Shown here: piece after piece, positions 25,693-39,123 of the stretch
Layout: each line of letters begins with the position of its first letter
Numbering within the stretch: position 1 is the stretch's first letter
DNA from: Galbula dea
Lineage: Eukaryota; Chordata; Aves; Piciformes; Galbulidae
Length of the DNA: 64,000 nucleotides
Direction of reading: 5' to 3'
Assembly: GCA_013399015.1 (NCBI GenBank)
Contig: VWZX01010089.1
Span: 813,311 to 877,310, forward strand
The notes under the pieces: generated by a model
Databases searched by the model: none
What the model was told of the DNA's origin: nothing
Seen by the model: only the letters and a program-made list of their open reading frames with translations
Position numbers and translations under genes: made by a program

Positions 25693-28123
25693 CTGTGCAT
25701 TTTATATTTGATGCTTAATAGCTTCTGTTCTTCACTGTACAGTGGGGCACTTCATACACTTCAACATGAACAATGCTAAAACAAGTGCTTGTGCAGGATG
25801 GTTGATGTGACACATCACTAAACTACCTCAACATTTTAGGCATTAATATTTTAAGAGGAAGCAATTTTTCCCCTCCTTGCCTAGATGCTGCTTCATTTCT
25901 GTAGAAGTCATTTGCCTTGCAAGAGGTGAGCTCCATCTGAAAATACATCTATTTCTTTTTGTCCAGCATGGGTCACAGTGTGCCTTATTTCATTTTATGC
26001 TACTGTATTTATCAGCAACCAGCCAATCTACTTTAGATGCTCCATTTTAGGCTGTACTGCAGCAACTTTGTCAACAAAAATTACATGGAAGCCACCAGCA
26101 GCTATACAAACTTTATTCCAAATGCTGCTCTGAAAACACTTTTTGCTTGTTCTGTTTCCTAACATCACAGCAATGTACTCAAAAGAAGAAACATGATTAG
26201 AAAGTTTAGAGATTGGATTAGTGGGAAAACTGGTTTAAAGCAAGGATAAGGAAGACTTGAAATTTAAAACTCTGACTTCAGCAAACCTGACTGGTAACAA
26301 CAGTGCATCTCAGAACTTCCAATGCTCTCACTCAGCAAGTCCTCATATGCTAAAGGGTAAAGAAAAGCCAAATAATAGATAAAATCTAACCCACCCCCAC
26401 CCCCCCCAACTCATTATCTCTTGGAAAATCTTGACTATTCTTTCACCTTCTTTCTGTTTTTAAGGACTCATTCACTCATGCTAATTATATATACCCGTGT
26501 TAGCATCTCCTTAGTGCAACACTTCTCAAGTGACCACCGACCCCTAACATCAGTTGCCTTTTAAACCCAACAACAGTAACTGATCGACACAATATCCCAG
26601 ATCCCATCAGGTTCTTCAGCCTGTCAAAAGGTCATAGCATTCATTAGCAAACAACTACTTTTTAAGAATGACTTCTGCTCATATCTCTAATTTGCATTTC
26701 ACTCACAATTATGCATTTACTGAGTCTTGCATACTGCCATCAAAAAAGTGATGTCAATTCCTCACATTTATAAAGGTTCAACAGGTGTCAGTATTTCTGG
26801 TTAGACCAACACTGGTAAATCCAGCTTTAAAGTAAAATGACTTCATTTGGCAAGACACCATTCTTCAGAGAACAAAAAACCAAACAACCACAAAACCAAA
26901 CACATTTTCCATATCATTCTGAACAATATTCAAATTGATATAGGAGAAAGAGAAACACCAATGCAAATAGCCATTACTGTAGTCAGAAGCAATACCCACA
27001 CTTGAAAAGAAGGAGCTTATGCTATGGTTGGTTACATCAAGCAGTGAAGGACATAGAAAACTAAGAAATTTCTTTTGTCCAACAACCCAGTACAAATAAA
27101 AGCTGATCTGGACAATTTAAATGTAAATTTCTTACCACCTGTCAGACAAGTGAGATTTAAAGACCTCCACTTAAAAAAACAGGCATCTCCAACCTAAGTC
27201 TGTAAGAGAAAATTGACCTCCCACCTCAATTTCCTTGTAAATGTGGCCATGTGGCAGCAAAAGGGGTGGCTTATTCCAGCCCTTTATTAAATCTAGGCTG
27301 TGTGTAGGCTCAGCATGAGATGTCCCATGCTATGCCTGGAGAAAACGACACTTTCGAGGCAGATCTCCAGGCCACAGCCAAACACAACTAATCCTCTCAG
27401 AAACACAACATCCCAAACAGATTAGCAGCAGGCGTAGGGAAAAGCATTTAAACTTACTGGGTGGAGAAACCTCATTGATTACTAAGCAATGAAGCAAACA
27501 AGGGAAAATAAAAGATCTTTAATTAGGGGAAACATAAAAAAAGAAAAAAGATGGGTCAGTTTAAAAGAGCTGTTTGTATCATGGGAAGCAAATGTGTTAG
27601 AGGCAAGCTTAGGGAGGAGCTTTAGCTAATGTGATTTCCATTAATTTTTATCCAGGGGTCCTCTCTCTAGAAATACAATTCAGTTTGAGATAGCTTGCAT
27701 GCACAACAGCTGCACATCTCCAGATTGTGAGAAATACCCCTGCAACATTGAGCTGGGTGAGGATTATTTCAGAGAGCTACAGGCAGGCAGTCACCACCCT
27801 CCCACAGTCCAGTCCTCACCACATTTCTGGGGACAGAAACCAGTAAAAAACCCCAAACCTCCAGAACTGCAAGGAGGAGAGAAAATTATCAATGCACAGG
27901 ACATGAATGCAGGTTTTACCTCAGCTTGCTTCTCAGGCCTTCCCTGTGGAGCGGGAAAAGAGCCTCCTCCAGCTATGAACCCTGAAGGTGAAAAATGGCA
28001 TTTTCACAGACTCTCCTCCTCCAACTGCAGCCATCAGGGATGAGATGGCAAAGAATGTGTTCCAACTGAACTAAATCTTCAGAGTATTCCCTGGTCCTTG
28101 CTTACATTTTTGCTCTTGTACAG

Positions 28124-28586
28124 TGTGCAGGCATGGAGGCTCTGGCAGTGGGGCTTGCCCCACACACCAGGTGCCGCCGTTTCTAGCCGGTTCTGACCGG
28201 TTCCCTGCAGCCTCACACAGGTTTCCTCTGCACCTGGAAGCGAGTTAAAAAAACCCCAATAAATTAAAAAAACGTGAGAAACAGCCCTGTGAGCCCCTCC
28301 TGCAGGAGAGGGCAGAGGATTTGGGGCTAAGGGAGGATATTAAGCCTGGGAAAGAGGGGTTGCAGGGAAGGTCTTTGTCTCTCGCTATCCAAACATTTTA
28401 ACTGGCAATAAAGGAAATCCACTAACCCCAAGTCAAGTCTGTTTTGCCCCTTATGGTACTTGGCAAGTGATCTCCATGTCTTGAGCTCAATCCACAAGCT
28501 TTTTCATCTTATTTTCCCCATCCTGCTGAGGAGGAGTAAAGAGAGTAGCTGGGTTGGTATCTGGCAGCCAAGGCGAAGCCACCACA
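28124..28586 (+). mobile_element. Solo LTR of an avian endogenous retrovirus
   Basis: Seen: a GC-richer block with a U3-like part (CCGCCGTTTCTAGCCGG), an AT-rich TATA-like stretch near 28337, a polyadenylation signal AATAAA at 28407-28412, and a U5-like part containing GTCAAGTCTGTTTTGCCC, GGCAAGTGATCTCC and CATCCTGCTGAGGAGG. Known: this order and these U5 phrases are typical of LTRs shared by many bird endogenous retroviruses. No internal gag, pol or env-like sequence adjoins it, so it is a solo LTR. Termini are uncertain. TG at 28124 to CCACCACA at 28586 suits the family pattern. Alternatively the element spans 28092-28595, where both sides show ATTCCC (28086-28091 and 28596-28601) as a possible target duplication. 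It lies antisense to MACROD2. Confidence 0.82.
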
Positions 28587-28601
28587 CTACCACAGATTCC
28601 C

Positions 28602-29556
28602 CTGTCATAAAATAACTTTTATTTTTTCTTCCACCAAAACACATGATTTGAAAACCTGCAAAAGGAAGCCACAATAACATACAGAAAGGCTATTAAAAAA
28701 GTAGAGAACAGAAAATTAAGCTATAAGAGTACTTGTGCTAGTGAGACCAGGGTAAGACTCTGTTCCAAAATAATCAAAGTAGGTTTTGGTTTTCTAGTTA
28801 GACTAATATATTGTCATTTTACAACTAAAGGTTAGCTTTTATAAATCAATTGCTAAAGAAAAGACTACCACAACAAAGCAAGGAAACTCAAAGTACTGAT
28901 GAGTCAAAACCAATGAGATCAATACCTATGCTTATCTGAATTATATTTATACATCAGCTTTGCACAATCATCTCATGCTGTTTGATGCTTATACAAATGA
29001 AAGAAGGATCTCCAAGATTCAGAAGGGTCAAAGAAGGAGGACTGGTATTCCTTAGAAACAAGGAGTTACCACTAAACCTCTAAGACACAAATGATTTTGA
29101 GCAAATGGAATGACTAATTGCTGCAAGGTATCCGAGTTCACGTGAACACTAAAAGATGCGAAACGAACCCAAACAAAGAAATCTCCTCTCCAGTAGGAAA
29201 TAGGAAAAATTGTTTTATGCAAATCTAAAGAGCAGGAAGGAGATTAAAAAAAACAATCTAAGGATAGCAGTTAGGCTTGCTTTGGTAAGCAGTTTCAAAC
29301 CTGCTAAGAATAGTATTTGAAGAAAGAGCTAGCATGCAAGAATAGTGCTACATCAGAGGAGAAAACATGAATGTGTGAGCCTCTGGGACATTTCTTGGGC
29401 TGAAATTTTAATATGGATCTTGTTTCCTATCAGTTCCCATCAGATTCCACATATACCTTGCTCATGTTCTGTGTATGCAATAGTGGGATAATACCATCAG
29501 GTACACACTGAGAATAACATGATTCAGAAGGATTGAGGTGCTTTTGAAAATGCATA
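28602..29556. other. Intronic DNA between the LTR and a CR1, nothing recognised
   Basis: AT-rich non-coding sequence with no open frame over 60 codons and no recognised repeat. Confidence 0.45.
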
Positions 29557-29837
29557 GCATAGAATCACAGAACTGCTACGGTTGGAAAAGACCTCTGAGA
29601 CCACTGAGTCCAACTGTTCCCCTAACACTACCATGCTCACCTCTAAGCCATGTCCCCAAGCACCACACCTACACAAATTTTGAACACTTCCAGGGAGGGT
29701 GATTTCCCTGGACAGACTGTTGCAATGCTTGATAACCCTCTCAGTGAAGAAATGTTTCCCAATATGTAATCTGAACCTCCCCTGGCACAACTTGAAGCCA
29801 TTTCCTCTTGTCCTATCACTTGTTACTTGGGAGAAGA
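29557..29837 (-). mobile_element. CR1 LINE, 5'-truncated 3' end
   Basis: Starts at the reversed CR1 terminus (AGCATAGAATCACAGAA), followed by a diverged GGTTGGAAAAGACCTC box. The minus strand encodes the C-terminal part of the CR1 second reading frame (GRFRLHIGKHFF and a frame-shifted remainder). It breaks off near GTTACTTGGGAGAAGA, so only the last ~280 bp of the element are present. Substitutions and broken frames make it a dead copy. It is in the same orientation as MACROD2 transcription. Confidence 0.93.
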
Positions 29838-32323
29838 TTGTGTGAACATCATCTGTTTTGGTTCACACCAGGTGGGATGGTTTGGCTTCGACAGCTCCAA
29901 TCTAGGGAGTTTTTCCAGTCACACACCTTGGGATGGACATGGATTAGCAAGGAGGCGGACTGACAGAGCTAGGGAGGCCATGACACATGGCATGAGGCAG
30001 CCAAGGCAATCTGGGGGTGAACACCCTCACAGCACCTGGAACTGGAGCAGCCAAATACTGCTGAGATAGGATTGTCTGGGTGTTGTAGTGGAGATGTTGT
30101 TGTCTGGGCTTTTTTAAAAGCAAAGTATCTTTTCAATAACTGTAACCAATGCATATTAATTGCTGATACTGTTTTAAGAGCTGAAAATTACAGACAGATA
30201 ATTTGGACTGGAATGAAGCCCATGATTCCCTCCTAGCATTTACTACATGGATATTTAGTTTGTTGTGAAGGAAAAGGAAGAGAGTTTCATATCATCAGTT
30301 CTGACATTTTAGGGGAAGAAAGGAGCCTTATAATTTAGAGATCCATTGACATTAATGTATTTAGTAGGCAGTGACAAAACTAGGCAATAAATACAGAGTA
30401 ACCTAAATAGCAGAGATCATACATTAAAAGTTACAAAATTAAGACTACGCAGGAAATTCAGGCAGAACCATTTTGTTTAGTAAGTGGAAAAACAGTGAAA
30501 TATGTTGACAGTAAGAGTCATAAAAGCAAATAATAAAAATAAGTAGATTAAAAAAACCTGTGGAGGTAAGAGAAAACTTAAGACATCAAGAATGATAAAA
30601 TGTGGAGCCAAAACTGAAATCTATTCAGCACAAATATCAAGGTGACCTCTTCCTAGGCAGAGGATTGGACACCGTGAAACTTCAGTAATTTGTGAAAATT
30701 GGTCTATTAAGTAAACATAATTCATTATCCAATGTAATTTTTTTTTCAAATAAATCATTTCTGGAAATCATATGTCATTTAAACTTAATGTATGTTTATG
30801 AACTACAAGCCTATGTTTTACTGGCATAAGTGCTGATGGAGAAACATTTCTATCTACTCCGTTTCAGAAAGCGTTCAGCTTAGTTAAGGTCAGTCTAAAT
30901 GCCACGTAATCAACATGGGAAACTCAGAAGAAGGTCAAACACAAGGAAAAGAAATCTTGAAAAAAAAGAAGAAACAAGCCTAAGAAAAGTTTCAGAAATT
31001 AATTCTTTACCATCACATGTATAAAATTCCAAATCTGGAACACCACTGACCGCCCTCAGTAAGACAATTTTGAATACGCTGGCATTATTGAAGAAATTCA
31101 ACACTAGTGCAGTTAAATATTTGTGTCAATTCTGCACACTTTTGAAAAACATCAATTAAAAATATACATGGGGAGTTGATAAACCCTTGTGAATGCATGT
31201 AAATCAAACAACTAGAAATTCTGGTACATTCCAATTTGTCAGCTACACATTCTCCACTTCTTGGTTGTCAATCATGACAAAACCAATCACTGCTGCTGAT
31301 TACCTATATTCAATAAAATGGTGACACCTCATTAATCAGGTCACACAACAGCAAGAGCAGTCTAAGATTCCACAACCTGAAATCCTCATTAGGCATGGCA
31401 GAGAAGCGCTGCCAATAGGCATCCTCATTACTTGACAGCTTCGATTAGAAGGGAACCTTGAATGTCCCATCTTCCTTTGTAAAGAGCCTACCATACAACA
31501 GTAAACTATGGCTTTACTGAAAAACAGTAAATTATAACTTATGAAGTTGACAGGAAAATACAATACAGCATTCCTAGAGCACTGAGCAGCACGGCCAGCA
31601 TTTAAGTAGCATCACTGTTTTCTTCTACATCATATTTAGTGCTCTAGAAAACACAGCAACTTTTCCTTTCTTTCTTACATTGGGAATTAGGCTTTATTTT
31701 TCTAAAAGGGACCAAAACCCATCTTCTCTTAATTAAGCAATGCCTGTTTAGTAATGGAATTGTTCTTTTCTCTCACTCCACTCGGAAGACCACAACCAGC
31801 TAGCAAATATAGCTCAGAAAGCCCTTGGACTTACAGCCCCAGTGTTTCTAACAGCACTTGGCTGAAAAAAAAAGAGAAGTTCTGGATTCATAATGGTCTG
31901 CTATATTGTGTTTACTAGCTCCAACAAAAAGAATGGTTAAAAACCTATCAGTGGCATAATGTTTAGCACCTATTATGGACACGAGTATAACTACCTTATG
32001 GTAATTAAAGGCATAAGAAAATGATTAATGCTCTGAAGCCATAAAACTGCATCAGTTGAAAAGCTATTATGCTTGCACTGTCTACAGCTCACAGCCTACA
32101 CTGGGCAATTTACGCTAATATGCATTCTGCATAAAACTGATACTCGTTTGTTCCAACACTGGATAATGAACCAGTACATAAAGCTTAAAGCACACACCAC
32201 ACACTGCTCACTGCTGGAACAGTCCTTTGACTCTTACCCCAAGGAGGCAACTGTTTTAGTTTTTAAGACTGGGTTCTAGATCTTCCTATTTTGTATTTTT
32301 CCTCATCAGAATGCCAAATAGTT
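29838..32323. other. Intronic DNA between two CR1 copies, nothing recognised
   Basis: AT-rich non-coding sequence. Open frames are at most 80 codons and have no recognisable content. Confidence 0.45.
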
Positions 32324-32997
32324 ACACAGAATCACAGAATACTAGGGGTTGGAAGGGACCTCTGGAGATCATCTAGTCCAACCCCTCCTTGTGAGAGCTG
32401 GTTCCCCTACAGCAGGTTGCACAGGATGGCATCCAGGTGGGTTTGGGATGTCTCCAGAGACAGAGCGTCTTCCACCTCCCTGGGCAGCCTGGGCCAGCGC
32501 TCCACCACTCTCAAAGTAAAGAAGTTCCTCCTTATGTTTATATGGAACTTCCTGTGTTGAAGTTAGTGCCTGTTACCTCTTGTCCTGTCACTGGGCACCA
32601 CTGAAAAAAGACTGAAACCATCCTCCTGACGCCCACTTGTGAAGTATTGATAAGCACTGATAAGATCCCTCCTCAGTCTTCTCTTCTCTAGGCTAACCAG
32701 ACCCAGCTCTCTCAGCCTTTCCTCACAAGACAGATGTTCAAGTCCCCTAATCATTTTTGTAGCCCTTTTCTGTACCCTCTCCAGAAGTTCCCTGTCCTTC
32801 TTGAACAGGGGAGACCAGACCTGGATGCAGTAGTCCAGAGATGTGGCCTCACTAGGGTAAAGTATAAAGAGAGAACCTCCCTTGACCTGCTGGCCATACT
32901 CTTCTTGATGCACCCAGGGCACCATTGGCCTTCTTGGCCACAAGGGCACATTGCTGGCTCGTGGTCATCCTTTTTTCCACCAGGACTCTCAGGTTCA
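32324..32997 (-). mobile_element. CR1 LINE, 5'-truncated, about 670 bp
   Basis: Begins with CACAGAATCACAGAATAC and GGTTGGAAGGGACCTC (reversed 3' end) and runs back into the reverse-transcriptase C-terminal region. A continuous minus-strand frame (32563-32949) carries the CR1 hallmarks ERVQKRATKMIRGLEHLSC, LVSLEKRRLRRDLI and LFSVVPSDRTRGN. This one is among the better preserved copies, but it lacks the catalytic part of the reverse transcriptase and the endonuclease and cannot be autonomous. Confidence 0.96.
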
Positions 32998-34127
32998 CAC
33001 TGTCATCTTCTCCATTTTAGATCATAAAAACTAAGAAGCAGGAAGATGGATACAAAAAACATGGTGCCCAGTTGCCAGCTGGAACAAGGCACTGACATTT
33101 AGACTGGCTCTTATTCAGCTCAAGGATGTCTGAACGAGGACCTCATCATGCAGGACCAGCATGCCATTATTCACATCCAGCAGTACCTTCCTCATCAAGC
33201 TACCTGGAAGTGCTACTCAGTTTGACTAAGCAAACCACAATTTGTTTTTTGACAGAAGTAGTCACAATATGTGATGAAAGATATTTTCCATATGGGATAC
33301 CTCCAGCTCCTTGAAAGTGAAAGTTTATGTTCTTAGTCCAGGCAAAAAAATGAAAACACAAGGGGACAAAGTCTTCCACTTCCATGGCATCATATATAGT
33401 AATTTATTGCCCTATAAAAAGCGTTACACATCATTTCTGTTAAAGGGTTCTTTTAAACAACACAAAGAGAAGGAAAAGGGGGGGTGGGAAATGATATGCT
33501 GCATTGTCCAAAACTAAATTGGAAAATGATAGATACAGTTTATCATCTAGTAATATATAGGAAAGCAAGCACTCCACTCTCTCACATATAAGTAATATAT
33601 TGAAAGGAATAAAAAGAGACACACAAATCGTTTACAAATCAGACTTTAAAGAAATGTTCTTTCCAAAGGGCTAGATACTCTTGCAGAAAAAGATAACAAA
33701 GTCTTCTCTGCCCAAAATGAACATTCTAAGAAAGGTATGATACATTGGATGAGGTTTCTCCTCTGCTGAAGTCAATGAAGTTAGAGTCGAAGTGAATGGA
33801 GTCCCATTACAAAAAGCTACATCTATTCCTCTAAATGTAATGGAATATTTCACAGCTAGTGCAAACCACTATAGCTCCTCTGAAACCAAAGAGTACTGAC
33901 TCACTCTGGCATGAATTTAGCTCTGTTTCCATTTTACTTACCAGATGAAAACCTAAAATCATAAGAGTAGACACTATAAGGGGCATAATTATGAATAGGT
34001 CAGTTAAAGTAGGGTCCCATATTCCAGACACAACCCTAGAAACCACATGTGCTGCACCATTCCAAGCAGTACATAAGAAGAAAGCTAACTAAAACATCCA
34101 CCAAAAGTTTTTTCTGCTAGCAAGAAT

Positions 34128-34556
34128 CGTAACTGTGACAAGCTTCTTGTGCAGCAGCCGTACCCTGGCCACCAAACCAAGGAGCCATTGCAGTTCTTGG
34201 GGGTTCAGACACCAAAATCTCTCCTCACAACATAATTTACGCTGCTTTCTCTCCAGGGATCTTGTAAGCCACTGCACAGTGACTCTTCCTCCTCAGGACT
34301 AATCCAGGTGATCCCTGTTCCCGAAGCAGTGATGGATGAGGAGCTGAGCGGTACTCAATAACCTTTACGGCACCCTCCAAACTCTCGTGCCGAGAGGGAA
34401 CAGTTTGTTTATGGGTGGTGCTGGTGACAGGCACACCAAGTAGTCCTCTCCTTCAGACTAACGGGGTGGATTGAAAGATTAAGTCTGTCACGCCAGCGTG
34501 AGGCCTCATTTTTCTTCTGTGCCTCATAGGTCACCCCCTTCCCACCGCCGCTATTT
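34128..34556. other. CpG-rich patch of unknown function
   Basis: About 13 CpG dinucleotides in 430 bp, ending in CCGCCGCTATTTGATTG just before an AT-rich homeodomain-like stretch (GTGATTAATTTGTCA). The rest of the intron has only a few CpG per kilobase. It may be a regulatory element or a decayed GC-rich insertion. No mobile-element motif was recognised. Confidence 0.35.
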
Positions 34557-37118
34557 GATTGTGATTAATTTGTCAAGGCTGGCTACAGCATGGAAATGAA
34601 GAAATGGATTGCCAATTACAGTTAGGTTTCACACAGAATACTCCTTGAACCTGTGCTATTCTGCTGTAGTGAGAGCTCAGAAATAAACTGGATTCAGCTC
34701 TATTGAGCAGAAACCTGACCCAAAGTGTATTTTAAAGCAGAAGGTGACTCCCCTGCTCCAATCAGCTCTTCAGTACGCAGTTGACTTCTATCCTGCCTGC
34801 CTGGCATCTACACAAGAAGGCCAACCACATTTATTTTTGTGGTCACCTTGTTAAGATGTACTGAACTTCTGGCTTAACACTCTTCAACTCCTTCTGCACA
34901 GTTGTTTCGGAATACTTCACCCTGAGTACGCCTGAAAGAATTTAGGATGCATATCACTACTGCTAAGTAAACAAAATCAGCAATGATTCTGCTCTGAACA
35001 GCAGCTCTGAGAAGCATTCAAACTTCCTCCTGAGCAGTACTCACAGAAAGGTGAATTTTGACTCTTGCTGTGTTTCCTCTGCAGTAAATCTCACATAGTC
35101 CCATAAGCTGTTTGATATAGACAAGTAGCTTGAAATTGAAATCTAAATTGAATCTATTGGTTGCTGATTAATGAAATAGAAAAAAAATTCCACTATTTTT
35201 TATTAATAATTTTTTAATGTGGAATTTGAGAAATAACACCTCAATCTTGGCCATGCATGCAACTCATTTTAAGCACTGATTACTCAAATTGCATAAATTC
35301 AAAGCATGGGTAGAAATTCAGCTTTCTATTACCTTAGAAATTCAGTTTAAAAAAAGGAAAAAAAATCCCTTTTAATCCCTTTCCTCTCAAGAAAAAAATC
35401 AGACCATTGTAAGAGATGCTCCCTTTGACTGTTGTAATTCACTGTATTTTACACTATTGTCTTGGGGATCACATCTTCAGACAGAAGAAAGGTGAACGTG
35501 TTTCGAACAGTCAGTGGCACACAATGGCTTTAAACACGTTCTGATGACAAAAAGGCACTGCTTCTCTTCTAGGGCCAAGGTGGCCTTCCATTACCACAAG
35601 ATCTGCGGTGTGCAGACTGCAGAATGTGTCTTATAAACATGACCCTGGCTTAGAAACAGGATTAGTCATTCATTACACTGAATCATCTGACTTTGCTATT
35701 CTTCTGCCTCGGCGGCAGCTGCCCTTTCCAATGATATATGGTAGGGTTCCTATCTAACAAAGATGCAGAAAAAAAGGACAACGCCGTGAATGATCCTTGG
35801 AGGCAGAGACACCTTTAAATTGTCTTTCAGGTACTTCAAGGAGACTCAGACGAGCAGGCCTTTTGTGTTGATCTTTTCTGTCGTTTCTGAGCAATTGTTT
35901 TCCCAAACAGCAACACATTTTTACTTTCCACAGGCCACTTAAAAGCCCCAGTATGCTCACACATAATTCTTCCTCGCTTCTTGAAGCGACCTTCAAACTT
36001 AGGAATGAGAGATGATCTTAGTAACATAAATTTACACATATGATGACTTTCTGTATTTGCACTGGAGTAATATTTAGGGCCTCCCACACCAACTAGACCC
36101 ATTACAGTAGGTGTTGTATAAATACATGATCTCTTCTATGGAGAACAAAACGATAGGACAAATAAGGGGCATCTCCACACTGTTCTGTGGTCAGACCTAT
36201 CACTGTACACCAGAAATAAAGAAAGAATAAGAAAGAGGAGCTCTTCTCCTAAGGCATTTACTATCTTATGTAGTCACAGAAGCTCAAAAAGATACAGTTA
36301 ACACCTTTGTGGTAGAACTGATTGACGTATGTCACACCACAAATACTGTTCCTCCTCAACTTGAGCATCTAAGGGCTTAAAAAAAGCTACTTAAGAAGTA
36401 CAAACTAGTAGGACTATTCTCTTCTTATAGAATAAATTTTAAGCTGTAAGTAGGATTTAATATTAACTGAATACATTTAACGTTTTTCGTTTGTAAACAT
36501 CAGATGAAACAACTGTACGGTACTAAAATGATTGTGGGTGAGGATCTAGGTCTAAAACACTACCCCCAGGCACTTTTTAGACCTTTTTATAGCTGCTAGA
36601 GAATGTATGTTGCCTAACTAAGATTACACACTAGACTAGTTATGCCACAGTGTACATCAGCTCCAGTGCAAGTTTTCAAACCCAGAAGTAGTTTTACAGC
36701 TGTCAAGATGATACCTATTCTTCTTTAACTAGATTAATTTTATATTAAGTTCCTCCTTTCAAGGAAGATCAGCTGCACCATGAAATTTGACTGAAACCAT
36801 TAAACTAGCTGTCTGTCTTTTGACAACGTGTCTCAAACTCAGAGGAAACATACTTCACATACAGTATTTTCTGTAGAAACAGGGAAGGCACAAAAAAAAA
36901 AAAAGATGTTCTTATAATTCCTAAGTTGTCACACTAACTTGAATCTCAAGTGTGGTTAAAAGACACCCACAAAACCACAACGTTCTCCTTCTGCAAAGAA
37001 AACTTGCTTTGCTAAAGCACCTGATGAGATCTTATGAAAGAATCTGAGGTAATGGTGTGATTCCCTGAGATGAATCTCATTCGTCCATGAAGAAACCATC
37101 TAAGAAGCTTGTAATTGC

Positions 37119-37180
37119 CAAAAAAATAACCCAACAAAAACAAACCCCAAAATAATTACAAAAAACNAAAAACACACCAC
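37119..37180 (+). repeat. A/C-rich low-complexity tract with an unresolved base
   Basis: Runs of A broken by C and CCC, with N at 37167. The N marks an unresolved assembly position, probably caused by the homopolymers. Confidence 0.85.
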
Positions 37181-39096
37181 AGGTTGGGTGTGTTACAGCA
37201 CATACGGAGGTTTTTTTTGTCCAACCTTCTGCTCCAGGGAAGAACAACTTCAGGCTTAGATGAGGTTACTCAGGGCCTGAGAACACCCTAAGAGAAAATA
37301 TCTTTGTCTTTGCTTCTGAATGCTGACTTCAAGATGAAATATAGAGAGGCAGCCATGAACACAATTAAGCAGCTGATCTAATTACCTGGAAAGGTATCCA
37401 AACAATCAGACTAGTTGCTAGTAGCCTCTTAACTCTCTGAGACAGTAACTTTTACAGTATCTTAGGCCAGTTCATTCCATTTCAAAACATTTAAAGCTAA
37501 ACAAAATGAAACTGCCTAATTCTGAACTTGGGCATCCTTCTGCTACTGGCTTCTTCCATGATGCTGTGGTATGTTCCATGCTCATTCAAGCCAAAGCAAT
37601 CTTTGGAATTCCCTAGTGGATCAGGCTCCAAGTTTAGTTTTAGAGACGTGCTCTTTGCTAGGGGAAGGGACAAGACTGCATCAATGACAAATTTTGGCTA
37701 CCAATAACTGGGCCTTTTACCAAGAAGTATTTTCTACCTCATGTATCATATTAATTTAATGTCTCTAGGAAAAGGTCTCTACACCTTTATTTACTTAAAT
37801 TTGTTTCTTAACAAATTAGCTTCAAAGAGCTTTAGTTTGTCCTGATTGTAAAGCCACAGAATAAACACTTCAGATTATCTTGCTCACATCAGCTAGGAAA
37901 CCTTAGGGAAAGGGAATGAAGTGACACTGTTGGTATATCACAATGCAGAGCTTTAACTTTCATCATGGTAACTGAGACATTCTTAATTCTTTCAATGGGA
38001 AACCACAAATACCAAACCAAACATTAGATCTGACCAGCTGAAGCCCTGTGTGTGATATCAGCAATATGCTTTCTGAGTAGCAGAGATCTTTTCCAACTCT
38101 TTTATGCTTTGCAGAATAGTTTGTCTGCAGTACAAAAAAAAAAAGTGAAAGGAAAAAGGGGAAAAGTGCCCAAAGTGCAACGTGCTTTTGATCCCTTTGG
38201 AGATGTTACTGGCTTTTCTTCAACACTCTGCAGATAGCCACATAGCTCATTGCAAAAGTTACTTAGACATGAGCCAACTTAGGAACTTCAAGATGTAAAC
38301 CACTGTGAAATAAGAGCAAGAGAGCACACAAACAATTGTTTCTTGTGGAGTAGAAGCAAGACAGTGAGGTTAAGGACTGTGGGTAGAAGATGACAGATTG
38401 AAGGGGGCAATTAATACATGCAAACATAAACTGGAAGCAGCGTGGCTAACAAAGGAGGCAGGCTTGTCAGACTTTACAAAGCCTATGGTTCTTCAGGCTT
38501 TGCCAGTTCTAAAAGAAATTAAAAACCAGCTACATAGACTCACTCTCTCTTTCTAAAATGAAAAGGGGAAAGACAAAGAGAGGCCATGAGGCAACTGAGT
38601 ATTCAGTGTTTAACAGCCTAAGCTTTCAAAGGGAAATTCTTAAGGACAATCACTAAATGTCATTTTAATGAAGGACAGGATTTGTCCTTTACTGTTCAGG
38701 GGAAATGCTGTAAGTTGGACCAGTCAGCATGAACTTCAGAAAAGATAAAATCCTAGATAGTCTAACTATAATATCCACAAAATGCCTATTTCCACTGGGA
38801 AAAAAGAGACCTTATTATTAAGTGTCTCATCTGGAATCAAGTTTGAGCTGCTTCTTGCTAAATACATCATATGAATGTTAATTTTAGACTGTTGAGAGCA
38901 CATTGATTTATGCTTTCCAGTAATATTTTTCTTTTTTTAGTATTTAAAATATGGGAAGAGACCAATTAGTATTTCAGACAGTGTAGTTAGTGTCCATGAT
39001 AAGAACACTATTCCATAATACATGCAACAAATTTTTATACAAGCAGTAATTAGACTTCTAGGATTATGTGAATGTTATAATAATCATTTCATAGCT

Positions 39097-39123
39097 GTTA
39101 CTATTATTAATTATAATAATAAC
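39097..39123. repeat. AT-rich imperfect palindrome, 27 bp
   Basis: GTTACTATTATTA and its near reverse complement meet around a central base; 11 of 13 symmetric pairs match. It lies inside a wider AT-rich stretch and could form a hairpin or cruciform. Confidence 0.7.

Larger units (their letters stand above)
18336..28091. other. Unique intronic DNA with homopolymer runs
   Basis: No gene or repeat family recognised. It contains the longest open frame of the window (156 codons, plus strand, from 22554), which shows no domain, no signal sequence and no splice-site context, and is best taken as chance. Long T, G and A runs are listed separately. Confidence 0.45.

Noticed and set aside
32563..32949. 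128-codon minus-strand frame as a host protein
   Set aside because: The peptide ERVQKRATKMIRGLEHL is the C-terminal part of the CR1 second reading frame, and the terminal CR1 box lies beside it.
35754..36102. Two overlapping minus-strand frames (88 and 80 codons, with a basic KFEGRFKKRGRI stretch) as a gene or processed pseudogene
   Set aside because: The two frames are offset, there is no poly-A tail or target duplication, and I could not match the peptide to any family.
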